Positions 1 through 9,458 of a DNA stretch of 64,000 bases are shown one piece after another (the first letter of the stretch is position 1; each line of letters opens with the position of its first letter). The DNA is from Sugiyamaella lignohabitans (lineage: Eukaryota > Ascomycota > Dipodascomycetes > Dipodascales > Trichomonascaceae). Below the pieces are notes generated by a model that saw only the letters and a list, made by a program, of their open reading frames with translations, searched no databases and was not told the DNA's origin. The stretch is taken from positions 4,712,001-4,776,000 of the forward strand of contig NC_031674.1 of the NCBI RefSeq assembly GCF_001640025.1, given 5' to 3'. Position numbers and translations under genes: made by a program.

Positions 1-1
1 T

Positions 2-3000
2 GCTAACCCCGTAAATATAATCCAGTTTTCGGTTGATTCATGGCTCGTTGCGTCAGTGGGCGAGTACGACAAGCTTGTCAAGATCTGGAAGAGGACCAGC
101 TTCGACAAGGACAATGTAGACTTTGATTTCAATTATATTCCACATCCGGCCAGGATTCTAAGGATGAGGTGGCAGCAACCATTTGACATTTCTCAGTCCA
201 TTGAGAATACTTTATATACGTTGGCAGATGATAAGGTAATAAGGATTTGGGCGCCATTCGACTCCATCGACATGGGAAATCTTCAACTATGGGCATCTAT
301 AGATTTACTAGATCATCATTTTGGATTGATGCTGGATAACAGAGATCTTTCTAGAGCTATAGAGAGCAGTGTGGCTGCTAATGGGGCGAACATTAGTGAT
401 GACGGTAAACTACCGCGTGACTTGTCAAACGTAATTAGTCTTGCCCAAAGCGCGCCCGAGATTTGCATTACATTTAACAAGGACAAACAAACCATATCTG
501 CGTATAAAGTAGATAATGTTGGTCTCAAAAATAAAAAACTTGCTCAAATTACAAAGATTGTTGATGACCAGAAACTGACATTATCTGAGGCCAATTTATT
601 CCCATTTAAAGCGGATAGACTGGATTTTTTTACCTATGCAGCTCAGGCCAATTCTACTACAAGTGACCTTGCAAGTTTGTCAATTTTAATACACGATTAT
701 TGTGGTACTATTTATAACGTTGCGATCGATATCGCCAAACTCCTCAACTCGGATACCAATAGAGAACGACGATTCCTACTTAAAGCCATAATTACGGGAC
801 ATAACAAATCTGTTCGAAGAATAACTCGTTCAGGGGATGGAAAGCTTTTGTTAACACAGTCTCGATTTTCTGAGAATGCTTTATGGAAGCCTCAAGTCTT
901 GCCTATTGGTGTCACTCTCCGAAAATGCAGTTGGTTACACTCAGAATCAGGTACAGTGACTCAATCAGTATTGGTTCCCGATTCTGACTACGCTATAACA
1001 TTACTCGATTGTCAGCAATTAATTGTTTGGGACTGCCGCTCCCAGGTTGCTGTACAGATAGGTACAGATGAAATTAAACTGGAACATATCGCCGAACCAA
1101 TGTGTATGCTCTTATTACCAGAGGCTGAGCAGTCTGGCAGTTTGCATCTTATTATTGTCTACGATGAGAATAATATCCTTGTGTGGTCTATAGACATAGA
1201 GGGACAAAAAGCTAATGTCAAATGCAATGGTAACTTCCCTCTACCTGCATTCGGTGAAAATGAAAAGCTCCATTTAGCAGTGCCAGTTGATCCTGTAGGC
1301 TGGCATGTTACAGTAGGTTCAACACTAGATACTTTTCAAAGAGAAGTCATTATTACTGTTTCAAACACAGGTGTATTAAGGGGTTGGACAGCTCGTATTA
1401 ACGCAGCTGAAGAGCTGGAATGGCTGGAGACTTCTGAAGTATATACAGGAGTAGCAGGAATTGTTCGGGCCCAAGTTTCATCTACAAAGAAGGTAGCTAT
1501 TACAAATTCAGATTGCACTGAGCTATCTATTTGGGACACGTCTAATGCTCTTCTGGAGTTCAAAGAAACATTTCCGGCAGAAAACTCAATATCAGATCTT
1601 GATTGGACAACCACTCCTGATGACCAGTGTGTACTGGGTGTGGGATTCGCACAACAGATTGTATTATACTGCCAACAGCGATTTGATTACACCAACAAGA
1701 CTCCATCGTGGGCTCCTTTTAGGCGAGTTGACATCTCAAAATATACCTCACACAAAATAGGGGATTCTATATGGTTAAAAGATGGTACGTTTGTTGTAGG
1801 TGCTGGTAACCAGTTGTTTGTCCAAGATCGCAATGCTGATATCAATGATGAAACGACGAGACAATTGCTGGGCTCTCGATATACGCGTGCTACATTAGAT
1901 AATATTAGCACGATATTTGATATCTGCTCGGTACTCAACGGTCCGCTTCCATTATATCACCCCCAGCTACTTATCCAATCTATACTTGCAGACAAGATGG
2001 TCATGGTCAAGCATATACTTTGTGTCTTGTTAAAGAGGCTTAAGTTTGCTACTATCTCGGACCTTCAAGTAGCAGATCTCGAAAGCAACTTGGGGCTTGA
2101 TCCTGCAGAGATAGCATTGGATTCTGAGGCTTACTGTGAAAAGCTTGAAGGGGAGCAGTTCGAGGCATTTGGGAGGCAAGTTTGTGACGACCTTATGGAA
2201 TGGCTTCAAAAGGTGTCGTTACCTTACTTAACCAGACATCAACAGATCACTCTTGCTAGTGTTATCGAAGCCTTGTCCTACATAGACGAGCAAGCACGAT
2301 CATTGGACTCAAATGGAATCAAGTACCTCCTGGGTTTCAAGCTGTACAAAATACACAAGGGCATTCAGGACGCCATGTCTATGAGAGATTTTAATTGGGC
2401 ATTACACAGCGAATCCCAAAACTTACTACTGGATATGGTAAAGCAGCAGACATCTACGTCAGCGCTCCTGTGGCCAGCAGTAAGAGAAGTCGGGGTGGCT
2501 TTTTGGTTAAGGAATGATCCCTTAAAGGAGCTATTTGAGCTTCTTGCAAGAAACTATTTTGGTGCTGATGAAAAAAGAGACCCTGTTACGTGTTCTTTGT
2601 ATTATCTGGCACTGCGTCGTAAACAGATTTTGATCGGATTGTGGAGAACAGCGTCATGGCATAAGGAGCAACAGAAAACTATTCAGCTGCTATCACGAGA
2701 TTTCACAGACGACAGATGGAAATCTGCTGCTAGGAAAAACGCGTTTGCTTTACTAGGCAAACACAGATATGAATATGCGGCTTCTTTCTTTCTCCTTGCT
2801 GACTCCTTGAGAGACGCTCTTAATGTTTTGGTGAAGCACGTTGGTGATTTACCGCTCGCTATTGCTGTCGCAAGAGTGTACCAAGGGGATCATGGTTCTG
2901 AGCTGCGCAACCTGATAAAGGGTCATATCATCCCGATGGCCAGTACTAGTGGTGACAAGTGGTTAATGAGCTGGGCGCTATGGATGCTCAAAGACCGGCA

Positions 3001-3598
3001 AGCTGCTATCAACGCTCTTGCTTGGGGTATTACTGATAACGAAGTGGATGGCAGTAGGACGCCTGTTGGTGGACATCAGCAGCCTCAATTCCAGGGACGG
3101 TCAGTGTCTTTCTTGGTAGATGATCCAGTATTAGTGATGTTATACCGGTACTTACAAGAACAAGAACGAAGACGGGCACCATCTCGGACCACGCCGATGG
3201 TATCTCGTTTTGGAAGTCCATCTTTGAAGCCAATTGGAAGTGGTGGTCACACACCTCAAAAACATGTTCTCAACAGAGATACTGAGTTACGTTTCGTATT
3301 GAAGACAGCATCCATTTTTTGTCGTATGGGCTGTGACATTTTAGCCCTTGACTTAGTTAGGCGATGGAAGTTTTTCAATACGAACAACACATATGTAAGA
3401 ACTCTGAAGGACACTAATACCAGTAGTTTATTAGACAAACCCAATGACCTGCTTACTACTGCTGCCAAAATAGTTGAGTCAAATCCACAAGATCAGTTTA
3501 ACGAGAAAATCTCAACGAGTGCAAAAAATAAGCTGCAACCGGTCGCAGCTGTGGCCTTTGAAGAACCAGATATGAGTTCATTTAACTTTGGATTCTAG
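2..3598 (+). CDS. RAV1: RAV1, RAVE complex subunit (5' partial)
   Basis: Rav1 (DMXL/rabconnectin family) is the large subunit of the RAVE complex, which reassembles V1 and Vo sectors of the vacuolar H+-ATPase. The frame is open from base 2, with no stop before the left edge, so the N-terminus lies outside the window and about 1198 residues are visible. The N-terminal part shows WD-type blades (VKIW, KVIRIW, LIVWDC, ILVWSI, LSIWD). The middle third carries the Rav1p_C helical region, with conserved stretches such as FWLRNDPLKELFELL, KRDPVTCSLYYLALRRKQ and LGKHRYEYAASFFLLAD. The C-terminus is low complexity and ends in a short acidic and aromatic tail (EEPDMSSFNFGF). Saccharomyces Rav1 is about 1357 residues, so roughly 150 or more residues are probably missing. 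It converges on the next gene. Family assignment is firm. Confidence 0.95.
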   Translation, partial: ANPVNIIQFSVDSWLVASVGEYDKLVKIWKRTSFDKDNVDFDFNYIPHPARILRMRWQQPFDISQSIENTLYTLADDKVIRIWAPFDSIDMGNLQLWASIDLLDHHFGLMLDNRDLSRAIESSVAANGANISDDGKLPRDLSNVISLAQSAPEICITFNKDKQTISAYKVDNVGLKNKKLAQITKIVDDQKLTLSEANLFPFKADRLDFFTYAAQANSTTSDLASLSILIHDYCGTIYNVAIDIAKLLNSDTNRERRFLLKAIITGHNKSVRRITRSGDGKLLLTQSRFSENALWKPQVLPIGVTLRKCSWLHSESGTVTQSVLVPDSDYAITLLDCQQLIVWDCRSQVAVQIGTDEIKLEHIAEPMCMLLLPEAEQSGSLHLIIVYDENNILVWSIDIEGQKANVKCNGNFPLPAFGENEKLHLAVPVDPVGWHVTVGSTLDTFQREVIITVSNTGVLRGWTARINAAEELEWLETSEVYTGVAGIVRAQVSSTKKVAITNSDCTELSIWDTSNALLEFKETFPAENSISDLDWTTTPDDQCVLGVGFAQQIVLYCQQRFDYTNKTPSWAPFRRVDISKYTSHKIGDSIWLKDGTFVVGAGNQLFVQDRNADINDETTRQLLGSRYTRATLDNISTIFDICSVLNGPLPLYHPQLLIQSILADKMVMVKHILCVLLKRLKFATISDLQVADLESNLGLDPAEIALDSEAYCEKLEGEQFEAFGRQVCDDLMEWLQKVSLPYLTRHQQITLASVIEALSYIDEQARSLDSNGIKYLLGFKLYKIHKGIQDAMSMRDFNWALHSESQNLLLDMVKQQTSTSALLWPAVREVGVAFWLRNDPLKELFELLARNYFGADEKRDPVTCSLYYLALRRKQILIGLWRTASWHKEQQKTIQLLSRDFTDDRWKSAARKNAFALLGKHRYEYAASFFLLADSLRDALNVLVKHVGDLPLAIAVARVYQGDHGSELRNLIKGHIIPMASTSGDKWLMSWALWMLKDRQAAINALAWGITDNEVDGSRTPVGGHQQPQFQGRSVSFLVDDPVLVMLYRYLQEQERRRAPSRTTPMVSRFGSPSLKPIGSGGHTPQKHVLNRDTELRFVLKTASIFCRMGCDILALDLVRRWKFFNTNNTYVRTLKDTNTSSLLDKPNDLLTTAAKIVESNPQDQFNEKISTSAKNKLQPVAAVAFEEPDMSSFNFGF

Positions 3599-3672
3599 CT
3601 CAAGGCTTGGGTTTTCAATAAATATATATTAAAAATATATGAATGCATATTTCAAATGAATGAATAAATTAT
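3599..3672. terminator. Convergent AT-rich 3' region between RAV1 and the next gene
   Basis: Only 74 bp separate the two convergent stop codons. The stretch is AT-rich and contains AATAAATATATATT and TATATGAATGCATA tracts, which resemble yeast polyadenylation efficiency and positioning elements. It probably serves as a bidirectional 3'-end region. This is inferred from composition and gene orientation only. Confidence 0.4.
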
Positions 3673-6369
3673 CTAATATGTTATTCCTAGGACCCTGCAG
3701 ATTATGATGACAGGCATACAAAAAGTCTTTACGGCGGTGGCCACAGTTTCGACTATAATTGATAACTGATACAAGAGCCACATGAGAAGCAAAAGTTCCA
3801 CTACAACCACTGCATTCTGCAAGGACGGGAAAGCGTCTGCAACGGCATCGACTGGACGAAGAACAAATGACACTCTTGCACAGTTCCTGAACAGCTCCAC
3901 AAAAGTGCTGATAATAGGCTCAAGTGAGAATGTCTCTTCGCTGCTCGCATTTGTAGCATTGGCATCGCCAGCTATTTTTGAGCTCTTAAGTGATTCATAT
4001 GATATCTTTTTAGTCATAACTCCGCCTTCAGGGGCTACTTGAGCAGAGACAATGGAGCCATTATCTTGAAAGTGCTCATCTGTCTCATTTGGAGAAATGA
4101 TAACGGAGGGGGTCTCTGCTACTCCATTCCCGTTCTTTTGAAAAAGAAATTTCATCGTTTTTTGAAATCTCTTCTGGGACTTTGTAAGTTCAAGAGGTGA
4201 TGATGGGCGATGGATAGGATCCTTTGGCATCAGCAAAGGAGAGGTTGGTGGTGAGTTTTCCATTATAGACTTTACATCATACTCATCATCCACATCTGAG
4301 TCACCCTCTTTGCCGTCAACAATCGTTCCCGCTGGGGGTATGATAGCACCTTTCCTATGGCTAGAACGGCTCATGGCAGTACTTGCCACAGAATCAGAAC
4401 TAGAGTTTATAGCAGACGGTGCCAGCGAACGGCCAGCAGATGGAGCAATAGACCCTGGTTTATTTGCTGCAACATTGGGTCCCTCGAATTCTAATGCTTC
4501 ATTAGAGGGCGGTTCTGAACGCCCTACAAATACGGAACCCAAGATTCCGGATCCAGGAAATTTGTACCCAGAATTGGCTGCTAGGTTATAAACATAACCG
4601 CCAGCATTGCTGAAAGTATTATAAATTTCCCCTAACGCGGTTTGGCTTGTTGGGTTGGATGTTGTCAGCTCCTTTGATTTCACTGCAACCTCCGGTTGTG
4701 CGATCAAATCTGTATGGCCCCTATTCGAAGATAAACGAGTGTGTGATGATACAACAGATTCGGGACGCAGGGACCGATGTGAACGAGGTGGTGATAATGG
4801 AGAAGCGGAGTGGTGAGAAGCCGTCGGTGACGTAGGCGGTCTGTGCGGTTGACTAGGGACAGGAGAAGAAATCACAGCAGGCGATGACATGATTTTTTCA
4901 TGGAGAGACAATGGCTTTTCTTTCTTTGGAGACTTCTTCATCATATTGAAAATCCCTTTAGCTGAAAACTTTGAAGGCTTTTCTCCATCAACATCGCCAT
5001 CGGCCCCTAGGGCAGAAGGTTCAGAAGCATCAATTTCTGGACTTTGCTTTGATGAAGAACTTTCCTTTTCCTCACGAACCTTTCTGTCAGCTCTTTGTGA
5101 TACCGAGGAATGTATGGAGGGAGTGCTAGCTGCAGATAGAAAGGTATTAGAAGACATCCTCGTGCCAGGTCGACCATCATCGTATTCCTCCTCTGGCTCC
5201 GGTGTACTAGGATAGTCATTGGCCTGATCGTCACGCATATCAATGTACTGTTTCCAGAATTGATTCTGAATGGCTTGTTGATCTTGGCTGCTCTTCCTTC
5301 GTCTTTCTCTCCGTTCTTCGTCGTCACCATATCTAAAATGCGTTTCTCGAATAGGCGTGACGTAATCATTTGGTTTATTTCGAGACTTGCGTTTTGGTTT
5401 TGACTTATACTGGAGAGAGCCATTAAGCACCGGGTCTGAATTTTGTCTGCTGCGCCGGATCCTGGCGAGCTCTTGTGCAGAAACGGTATTGTTCATAAAA
5501 TCGGCAGCTTGTGGATGCATCTGCGGGCCAGAATTGCTTGGTCGTTGAAGATGTTTGAGTTGTTGTTGATATCGTTGGTACTGTTGTTGTTGCCTTTGCT
5601 GTAAGTTTGCCTGCTGTTGTTGATACTGTAGATGTTGCTGCTGCTGCTGTTGTTGTAGTTGATACTGGGAATATTGGCGATAATAGTCATCAGCCCGTTG
5701 CGAGGGAGCTTGATGATACTGATTTGAATAGGCGTATGGAAGTTGAGAATAGGCTGAATTGGCTCTGGGAAGAAACACTTGGGGTCGGGGATCTGACGGC
5801 ATCATAGGTACGTCCTGACGTTGTTGCTGTAGTTGCGGCTGTGATTGTGAGTGTTGGTTTGGCCATTGACCTTGTCTATCTCTTAAGATTTTGCTATTTT
5901 CTGCTGCAGGTTGATAATGATTTAATGCGGGCCGTGAGGTAGAAGAGTTTATTTTTTGATCGGGCTCATCATCGGAGTAGCCAGCATCTGAGTAGTAGTC
6001 ATACTCATCGTCATTATCATCCTGAGCCTCAGGTACAAGTGAATCGTGAATAATTTTAAGTTGAGAATCACGTTTTAAGTTACCATCTTCGCCGTAAAAA
6101 TAATCAGATAGGGTTGGTTCATGCTCATTTATACTGTCACTATCAGAGGTATCACCACCAACAATTCCAGTTGTTCTGGATATTGTTGCACCAAAACTAG
6201 AAACTCTTTTATTTAAAGTTTTAAGCGCCTTGTTGATTTTAGTTTTTCGTCTTGGTTCCACAAATACCTGGTCTAGAACATGATTAGGAGATGGAGAAGC
6301 AAATTCTGCTGACTGAGGAGCCGAGTGCTCGACGTCAGGAGACAGAAACTCCACCTTCTTAGCTCCCAT
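3673..6369 (-). CDS. Low-complexity protein with hydrophobic C-terminal tail, function unknown
   Basis: I do not recognise this 898-residue protein. It begins ATG (MGAKKVEFLSP). An acidic N-terminal segment (DDNDDEYDYYSDAGYSDDEPD) is followed by a long Gln/Tyr-rich tract near residues 220-270, encoded by CAG/CAA runs. A basic KPKRKSRNKP block and long Ser/Pro-rich regions follow, including a KFSAKGIFNMMKKSPKKEK module. The last ~75 residues differ sharply: non-repetitive and hydrophobic, starting near FVELFRNCARVSFVLRP, with about two membrane-length segments (VVVVELLLLMWLLYQLSIIV and the final VKTFCMPVIIICRVL). This suggests a disordered cytoplasmic protein held at a membrane by its C-terminus. 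Composition fits signalling or scaffold proteins of the fungal cortex or ER, but no function is claimed. The long open frame and the conserved-looking tail make it a real gene. Confidence 0.85.
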   Translation of the reverse strand: MGAKKVEFLSPDVEHSAPQSAEFASPSPNHVLDQVFVEPRRKTKINKALKTLNKRVSSFGATISRTTGIVGGDTSDSDSINEHEPTLSDYFYGEDGNLKRDSQLKIIHDSLVPEAQDDNDDEYDYYSDAGYSDDEPDQKINSSTSRPALNHYQPAAENSKILRDRQGQWPNQHSQSQPQLQQQRQDVPMMPSDPRPQVFLPRANSAYSQLPYAYSNQYHQAPSQRADDYYRQYSQYQLQQQQQQQHLQYQQQQANLQQRQQQQYQRYQQQLKHLQRPSNSGPQMHPQAADFMNNTVSAQELARIRRSRQNSDPVLNGSLQYKSKPKRKSRNKPNDYVTPIRETHFRYGDDEERRERRRKSSQDQQAIQNQFWKQYIDMRDDQANDYPSTPEPEEEYDDGRPGTRMSSNTFLSAASTPSIHSSVSQRADRKVREEKESSSSKQSPEIDASEPSALGADGDVDGEKPSKFSAKGIFNMMKKSPKKEKPLSLHEKIMSSPAVISSPVPSQPHRPPTSPTASHHSASPLSPPRSHRSLRPESVVSSHTRLSSNRGHTDLIAQPEVAVKSKELTTSNPTSQTALGEIYNTFSNAGGYVYNLAANSGYKFPGSGILGSVFVGRSEPPSNEALEFEGPNVAANKPGSIAPSAGRSLAPSAINSSSDSVASTAMSRSSHRKGAIIPPAGTIVDGKEGDSDVDDEYDVKSIMENSPPTSPLLMPKDPIHRPSSPLELTKSQKRFQKTMKFLFQKNGNGVAETPSVIISPNETDEHFQDNGSIVSAQVAPEGGVMTKKISYESLKSSKIAGDANATNASSEETFSLEPIISTFVELFRNCARVSFVLRPVDAVADAFPSLQNAVVVVELLLLMWLLYQLSIIVETVATAVKTFCMPVIIICRVLGITY

Positions 6370-7138
6370 TCAAAATAACCAAAAAGCAAATGATAAAATG
6401 GTATTATATTTTCCTTTTGCCAGAGCTTAATTTAGAGGTGCTTCAACTCATATCCAGCACTCTGAATCAGAGTCTGTAAATAAAGCCTCAGGATAGCGGT
6501 AAATGAGCAGCGCCAGATAGATGTTCAGTTCAAAATGAAGTAACAATTACAAAGGAAAAGTCTTGATACCAAAATACCCATAAGGGTTACACAACAAGTA
6601 TGGATATTTCAAGCTTAAAATCGTTACAGACCATCGAAGGTAGTAGCCAGAAATATTATTTCTTTGCTTCATGTAAGTCGATAAGTGTGAGGCAGTGGGT
6701 TTGTTGTCAAATTTCCTGAATTGATCATTGTATGCAGGAAGGAAAACGCCCGGTCAGCCGTCCATGTAGCCGGACCACAGGTACTCCTGGCAAAGCTAGC
6801 CACCGGCGATTGGGAGATGGCTGGCTGGACCACGCACTTGCTGCAATCCTGGTGGTTGGCAAGCCAGATAAGGGAACTGGGTAGCAAGGGCCCGATTCCC
6901 CGCACCGACGGCAGGAGGTGTGTGCATGTTAACTGGCAAAATTACGCAAGCTCAAAGTCATAGAACGCGTCCATTTACGAATTGTTTAACACCACGACAC
7001 TCTTGCCCTTTTTTTTACCCAATTTTGGTATCACCTACAACTATTGATTTCTATCATTTTGAGTTGCAATTATTTTGACATATATTTTGTTTCAAATATT
7101 TATTTTCTACAGTGTAACTTACCACTAAGATAGTTGCC
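6370..7138. other. Intergenic region, divergent promoters, with a GC-rich island
   Basis: This stretch separates the divergent starts of the low-complexity protein and the small acidic protein. No convincing gene was seen. It contains a perfect 7-bp inverted repeat with a one-base spacer at 6459-6473 (ACTCTGA-A-TCAGAGT). It also holds a GC-rich island at about 6745-6920 inside otherwise AT-rich DNA. Open frames crossing the island on both strands look accidental. Confidence 0.6.
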
Positions 7139-7619
7139 ATGCCACCAAGAACCAGAAGAGGAGATCCCAATGCCAAGCTCGAGGTAAGTAACATAACATA
7201 ATGGCATGGTATAAAATTGAGTAGAAAACCTCGTAGAACATCAACTAACTAAATATCAGGCTTTACCTTCGGACGAGGAAATCAGTGAAGAAGAATTTGA
7301 AGATGAGGAGGATTTTGTAAACGACGATGTAGATGATGATGATGAAGAAGAAGAAGAGGAGGAAGAGGAAGAAGCCGCTGACAGTGAAGGTGATGATAAT
7401 GAGCCTGCCAGTGGTGGAAAAGATACCGGCGACAAGAATGAGGATGACGAGGGTGAAGAAGATGATGCTCCAGAGAACGAGAACGAGGATGATGACGAGG
7501 AAGCTGGGGATAACGCTGATGAAGATGCTGATGGAGCTGAAGCTGAACCAGCTGAGGATGAGGACGAGGAGGATGAGGATGAAGATGAGCCCCCTACCAA
7601 GAAACAAAAGGCCGAGTAA
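7139..7619 (+). CDS. Small acidic nuclear-type protein, two exons
   Basis: Exon 1 is 7139-7183 (MPPRTRRGDPNAKLE) and exon 2 is 7260-7619. The 76-nt intron has a GTAAGT donor, a CTAAC branch element and a TATCAG acceptor, and joins in phase 0 to give 134 residues. After a short basic N-terminus the protein is almost entirely Asp/Glu, with Gly/Ala/Asn breaks. It ends in PPTKKQKAE, which resembles a monopartite nuclear localisation signal. Such composition is shared by histone chaperone-like and prothymosin-like proteins. No defining motif (for example a clear CHZ box) was seen, so the function is unassigned. Correct intron signals and the open acidic frame support a real gene that a start-to-stop search would miss, because exon 2 has no ATG in frame. 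Confidence 0.75.
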
Positions 7620-7803
7620 ATACGATTTATTCACTAATACATAGATTTAGATTCCTGCAATAATACAATAAGATGACATTCCCCGCTATCTGTCACTCTA
7701 GCTTTGCCTTGTGTCACCACCGCTTTTGTCACCAGCATTCTAATGTTAAATGCTAATTTAAATTCAGCATGAATCATAAAGATAATAACATAACATAATA
7801 AAA

Positions 7804-7855
7804 TATAATAATAATAAAAATAATAATAATAATGATAATAATAATAATAATAATT
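7804..7855. repeat. AAT/ATA trinucleotide microsatellite
   Basis: This is an imperfect (AAT)n run of roughly 50 bp, with a few interruptions (AAAAA, ATG). It lies directly downstream of the PRB1 stop codon (PRB1 runs leftward) and beyond the 3' end of the acidic-protein gene. It is probably in a 3' UTR or terminator region of one or both convergent transcripts. Confidence 0.85.
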
Positions 7856-7859
7856 ACGA

Positions 7860-9458
7860 TCAGATAATAACATTGTTAAACCTGTGGCTAAAGGCATTCC
7901 CCAACTCGTCCTTGATCTCCATCACAATAGGGAGAATGTTGTATGTTCCCTCTGAGTCGACTTCATATGTCATCTCATCAGCAGAAGCAGCCCAGAACGA
8001 GCTGATGTTCTGGCCACCCCCATTGTAAGCAAGAACGTTGGGTGACTTCTCATCAAGATCAGTGAGAATGTCTTTAGTACCATAAGCAATCAAGTTCTTC
8101 TTCAGTTGCGCAGGAGTTACAGCACCAGCAGTAGCAAAGTCAGAGTCGGTGGCGGGTTGAAGAGACAAGAAGTATGTTAACAAACCAGCAATATGAGGCG
8201 AAGCCATCGAAGTACCTGACAAAGTGGCAACAGCATGAGGAGAACCAGTGTAGGTCGACAGAATATTGACACCAGGTCCAAAAATGTCTACACACTCACC
8301 ATAGTTGGAAAAGTATGCACGGTCATCACCCAAAGCAGTAGCACCTACAGTAACAGCATTCTCTGCAGCAGCTGGTGAGTAATTACAAGCATCAGCATTG
8401 TCATTACCAGCAGCAACGGCAAAATGAACACCAGCACGAACAGCGGCGTTAACCGCTAAGTCCAAAGAGGGCGACTTTCCACCACCAAGTGACATATTAG
8501 CAGTAGTGCCCTTGTATCCCTTCTTACCCTTGTCACGAATGTGACCAGCAGCAACAAACTCGACACCCTTGATAACATCAGACATGCTACCGGATCCGTT
8601 GCTGCCCAAAACCTTGACAGCCACAACATTGGCCTTCTTGGCAACACCGTATTTCTTGCCAGCAATAGTACCAGAACAGTGAGATCCGTGGCCATTTCCA
8701 TCCTCATCAACATCGTTTTGAGGAATGGTCTTGCCCCACTTGGCTCTGCCTTCAAAATCAACGTGGTTGATATTGGTACCAGTGTCGACAACATAAGCAG
8801 TAACACCCTCACCACCTTCACCGTCGTAGAGATACTTGTTGAATGAACCCAAGCTCAAGGGTTCACGATGTGAAACACGAGCGAGACCCCAAGGAGCACT
8901 CTTCTCAACCTCAAGCTCATTAGCAAAAACTCTAGAGTCATGTTCGACATAAGCGACAGCTGGGTGTCTTCTAATAGCATCAACAGTGTCAGGGTGGAAT
9001 TTACCAGAGTATCCCCTCAATTCCTTGCCAAAGTCAAACATGTGCTTCAATCCATGATCGCCTGACTTGATCAATGGATGTTGCTCAGTGCCAGAGGGCA
9101 CGTTCATCAATTCCTGGATATTGTTGAGGTGAACAGAATCTACAAACAAATGATGATCAGCGATTTCCTTAATATCCAAGTCCTCCTTGAAAACGACGAT
9201 GTATGAGTCCTCAATCAAGTTCTGTGAAGCAGTAGAAGAAGTGACAAAAGGGACAGGCTTATCATCATCAATAACGGCCTTGACATGATCAATGATCTCA
9301 CTAACAGTCTTTCCGACCTTTGAGTTGGCAATCTTATGCGACAATTCGGCTTTTCTGTTATGCTTGAAAGCCTCAATCGTGTCAACATCATGAGGGATAA
9401 CCAAAGCTGAAGCAGCAGCAATGGGAACTGCTGCAGTTGCTAAAGTACTAAATTTCAT
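7860..9458 (-). CDS. PRB1: Vacuolar subtilisin-like protease B (cerevisin, S8)
   Basis: This 532-residue protein is a cerevisin-type serine protease, in yeast the vacuolar proteinase B that matures other hydrolases and degrades autophagic cargo. A cleavable signal peptide covers about residues 1-19 (MKFSTLATAAVPIAAASA). An inhibitor-I9 propeptide follows (DSYIVVFKEDLD at 84-95). The catalytic domain starts near SAPWGLARVSHRE. The triad is visible as Asp225 (AYVVDTGTNI), His257 (GNGHGSHCSG) and Ser417 (SGTSMASPH), with oxyanion Asn352 (AAGND). It is shorter than Saccharomyces Prb1 (about 635) because the N-terminal proregion is brief; a C-terminal extension of about 50 residues after the catalytic core may be trimmed. 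It shares a long divergent upstream region with the wall protein at 11870. A GATAAG-type sequence (CTTATC near 9569) lies about 110 bp upstream and would fit nitrogen control, but one site proves nothing. Confidence 0.96.
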   Translation of the reverse strand: MKFSTLATAAVPIAAASALVIPHDVDTIEAFKHNRKAELSHKIANSKVGKTVSEIIDHVKAVIDDDKPVPFVTSSTASQNLIEDSYIVVFKEDLDIKEIADHHLFVDSVHLNNIQELMNVPSGTEQHPLIKSGDHGLKHMFDFGKELRGYSGKFHPDTVDAIRRHPAVAYVEHDSRVFANELEVEKSAPWGLARVSHREPLSLGSFNKYLYDGEGGEGVTAYVVDTGTNINHVDFEGRAKWGKTIPQNDVDEDGNGHGSHCSGTIAGKKYGVAKKANVVAVKVLGSNGSGSMSDVIKGVEFVAAGHIRDKGKKGYKGTTANMSLGGGKSPSLDLAVNAAVRAGVHFAVAAGNDNADACNYSPAAAENAVTVGATALGDDRAYFSNYGECVDIFGPGVNILSTYTGSPHAVATLSGTSMASPHIAGLLTYFLSLQPATDSDFATAGAVTPAQLKKNLIAYGTKDILTDLDEKSPNVLAYNGGGQNISSFWAASADEMTYEVDSEGTYNILPIVMEIKDELGNAFSHRFNNVII

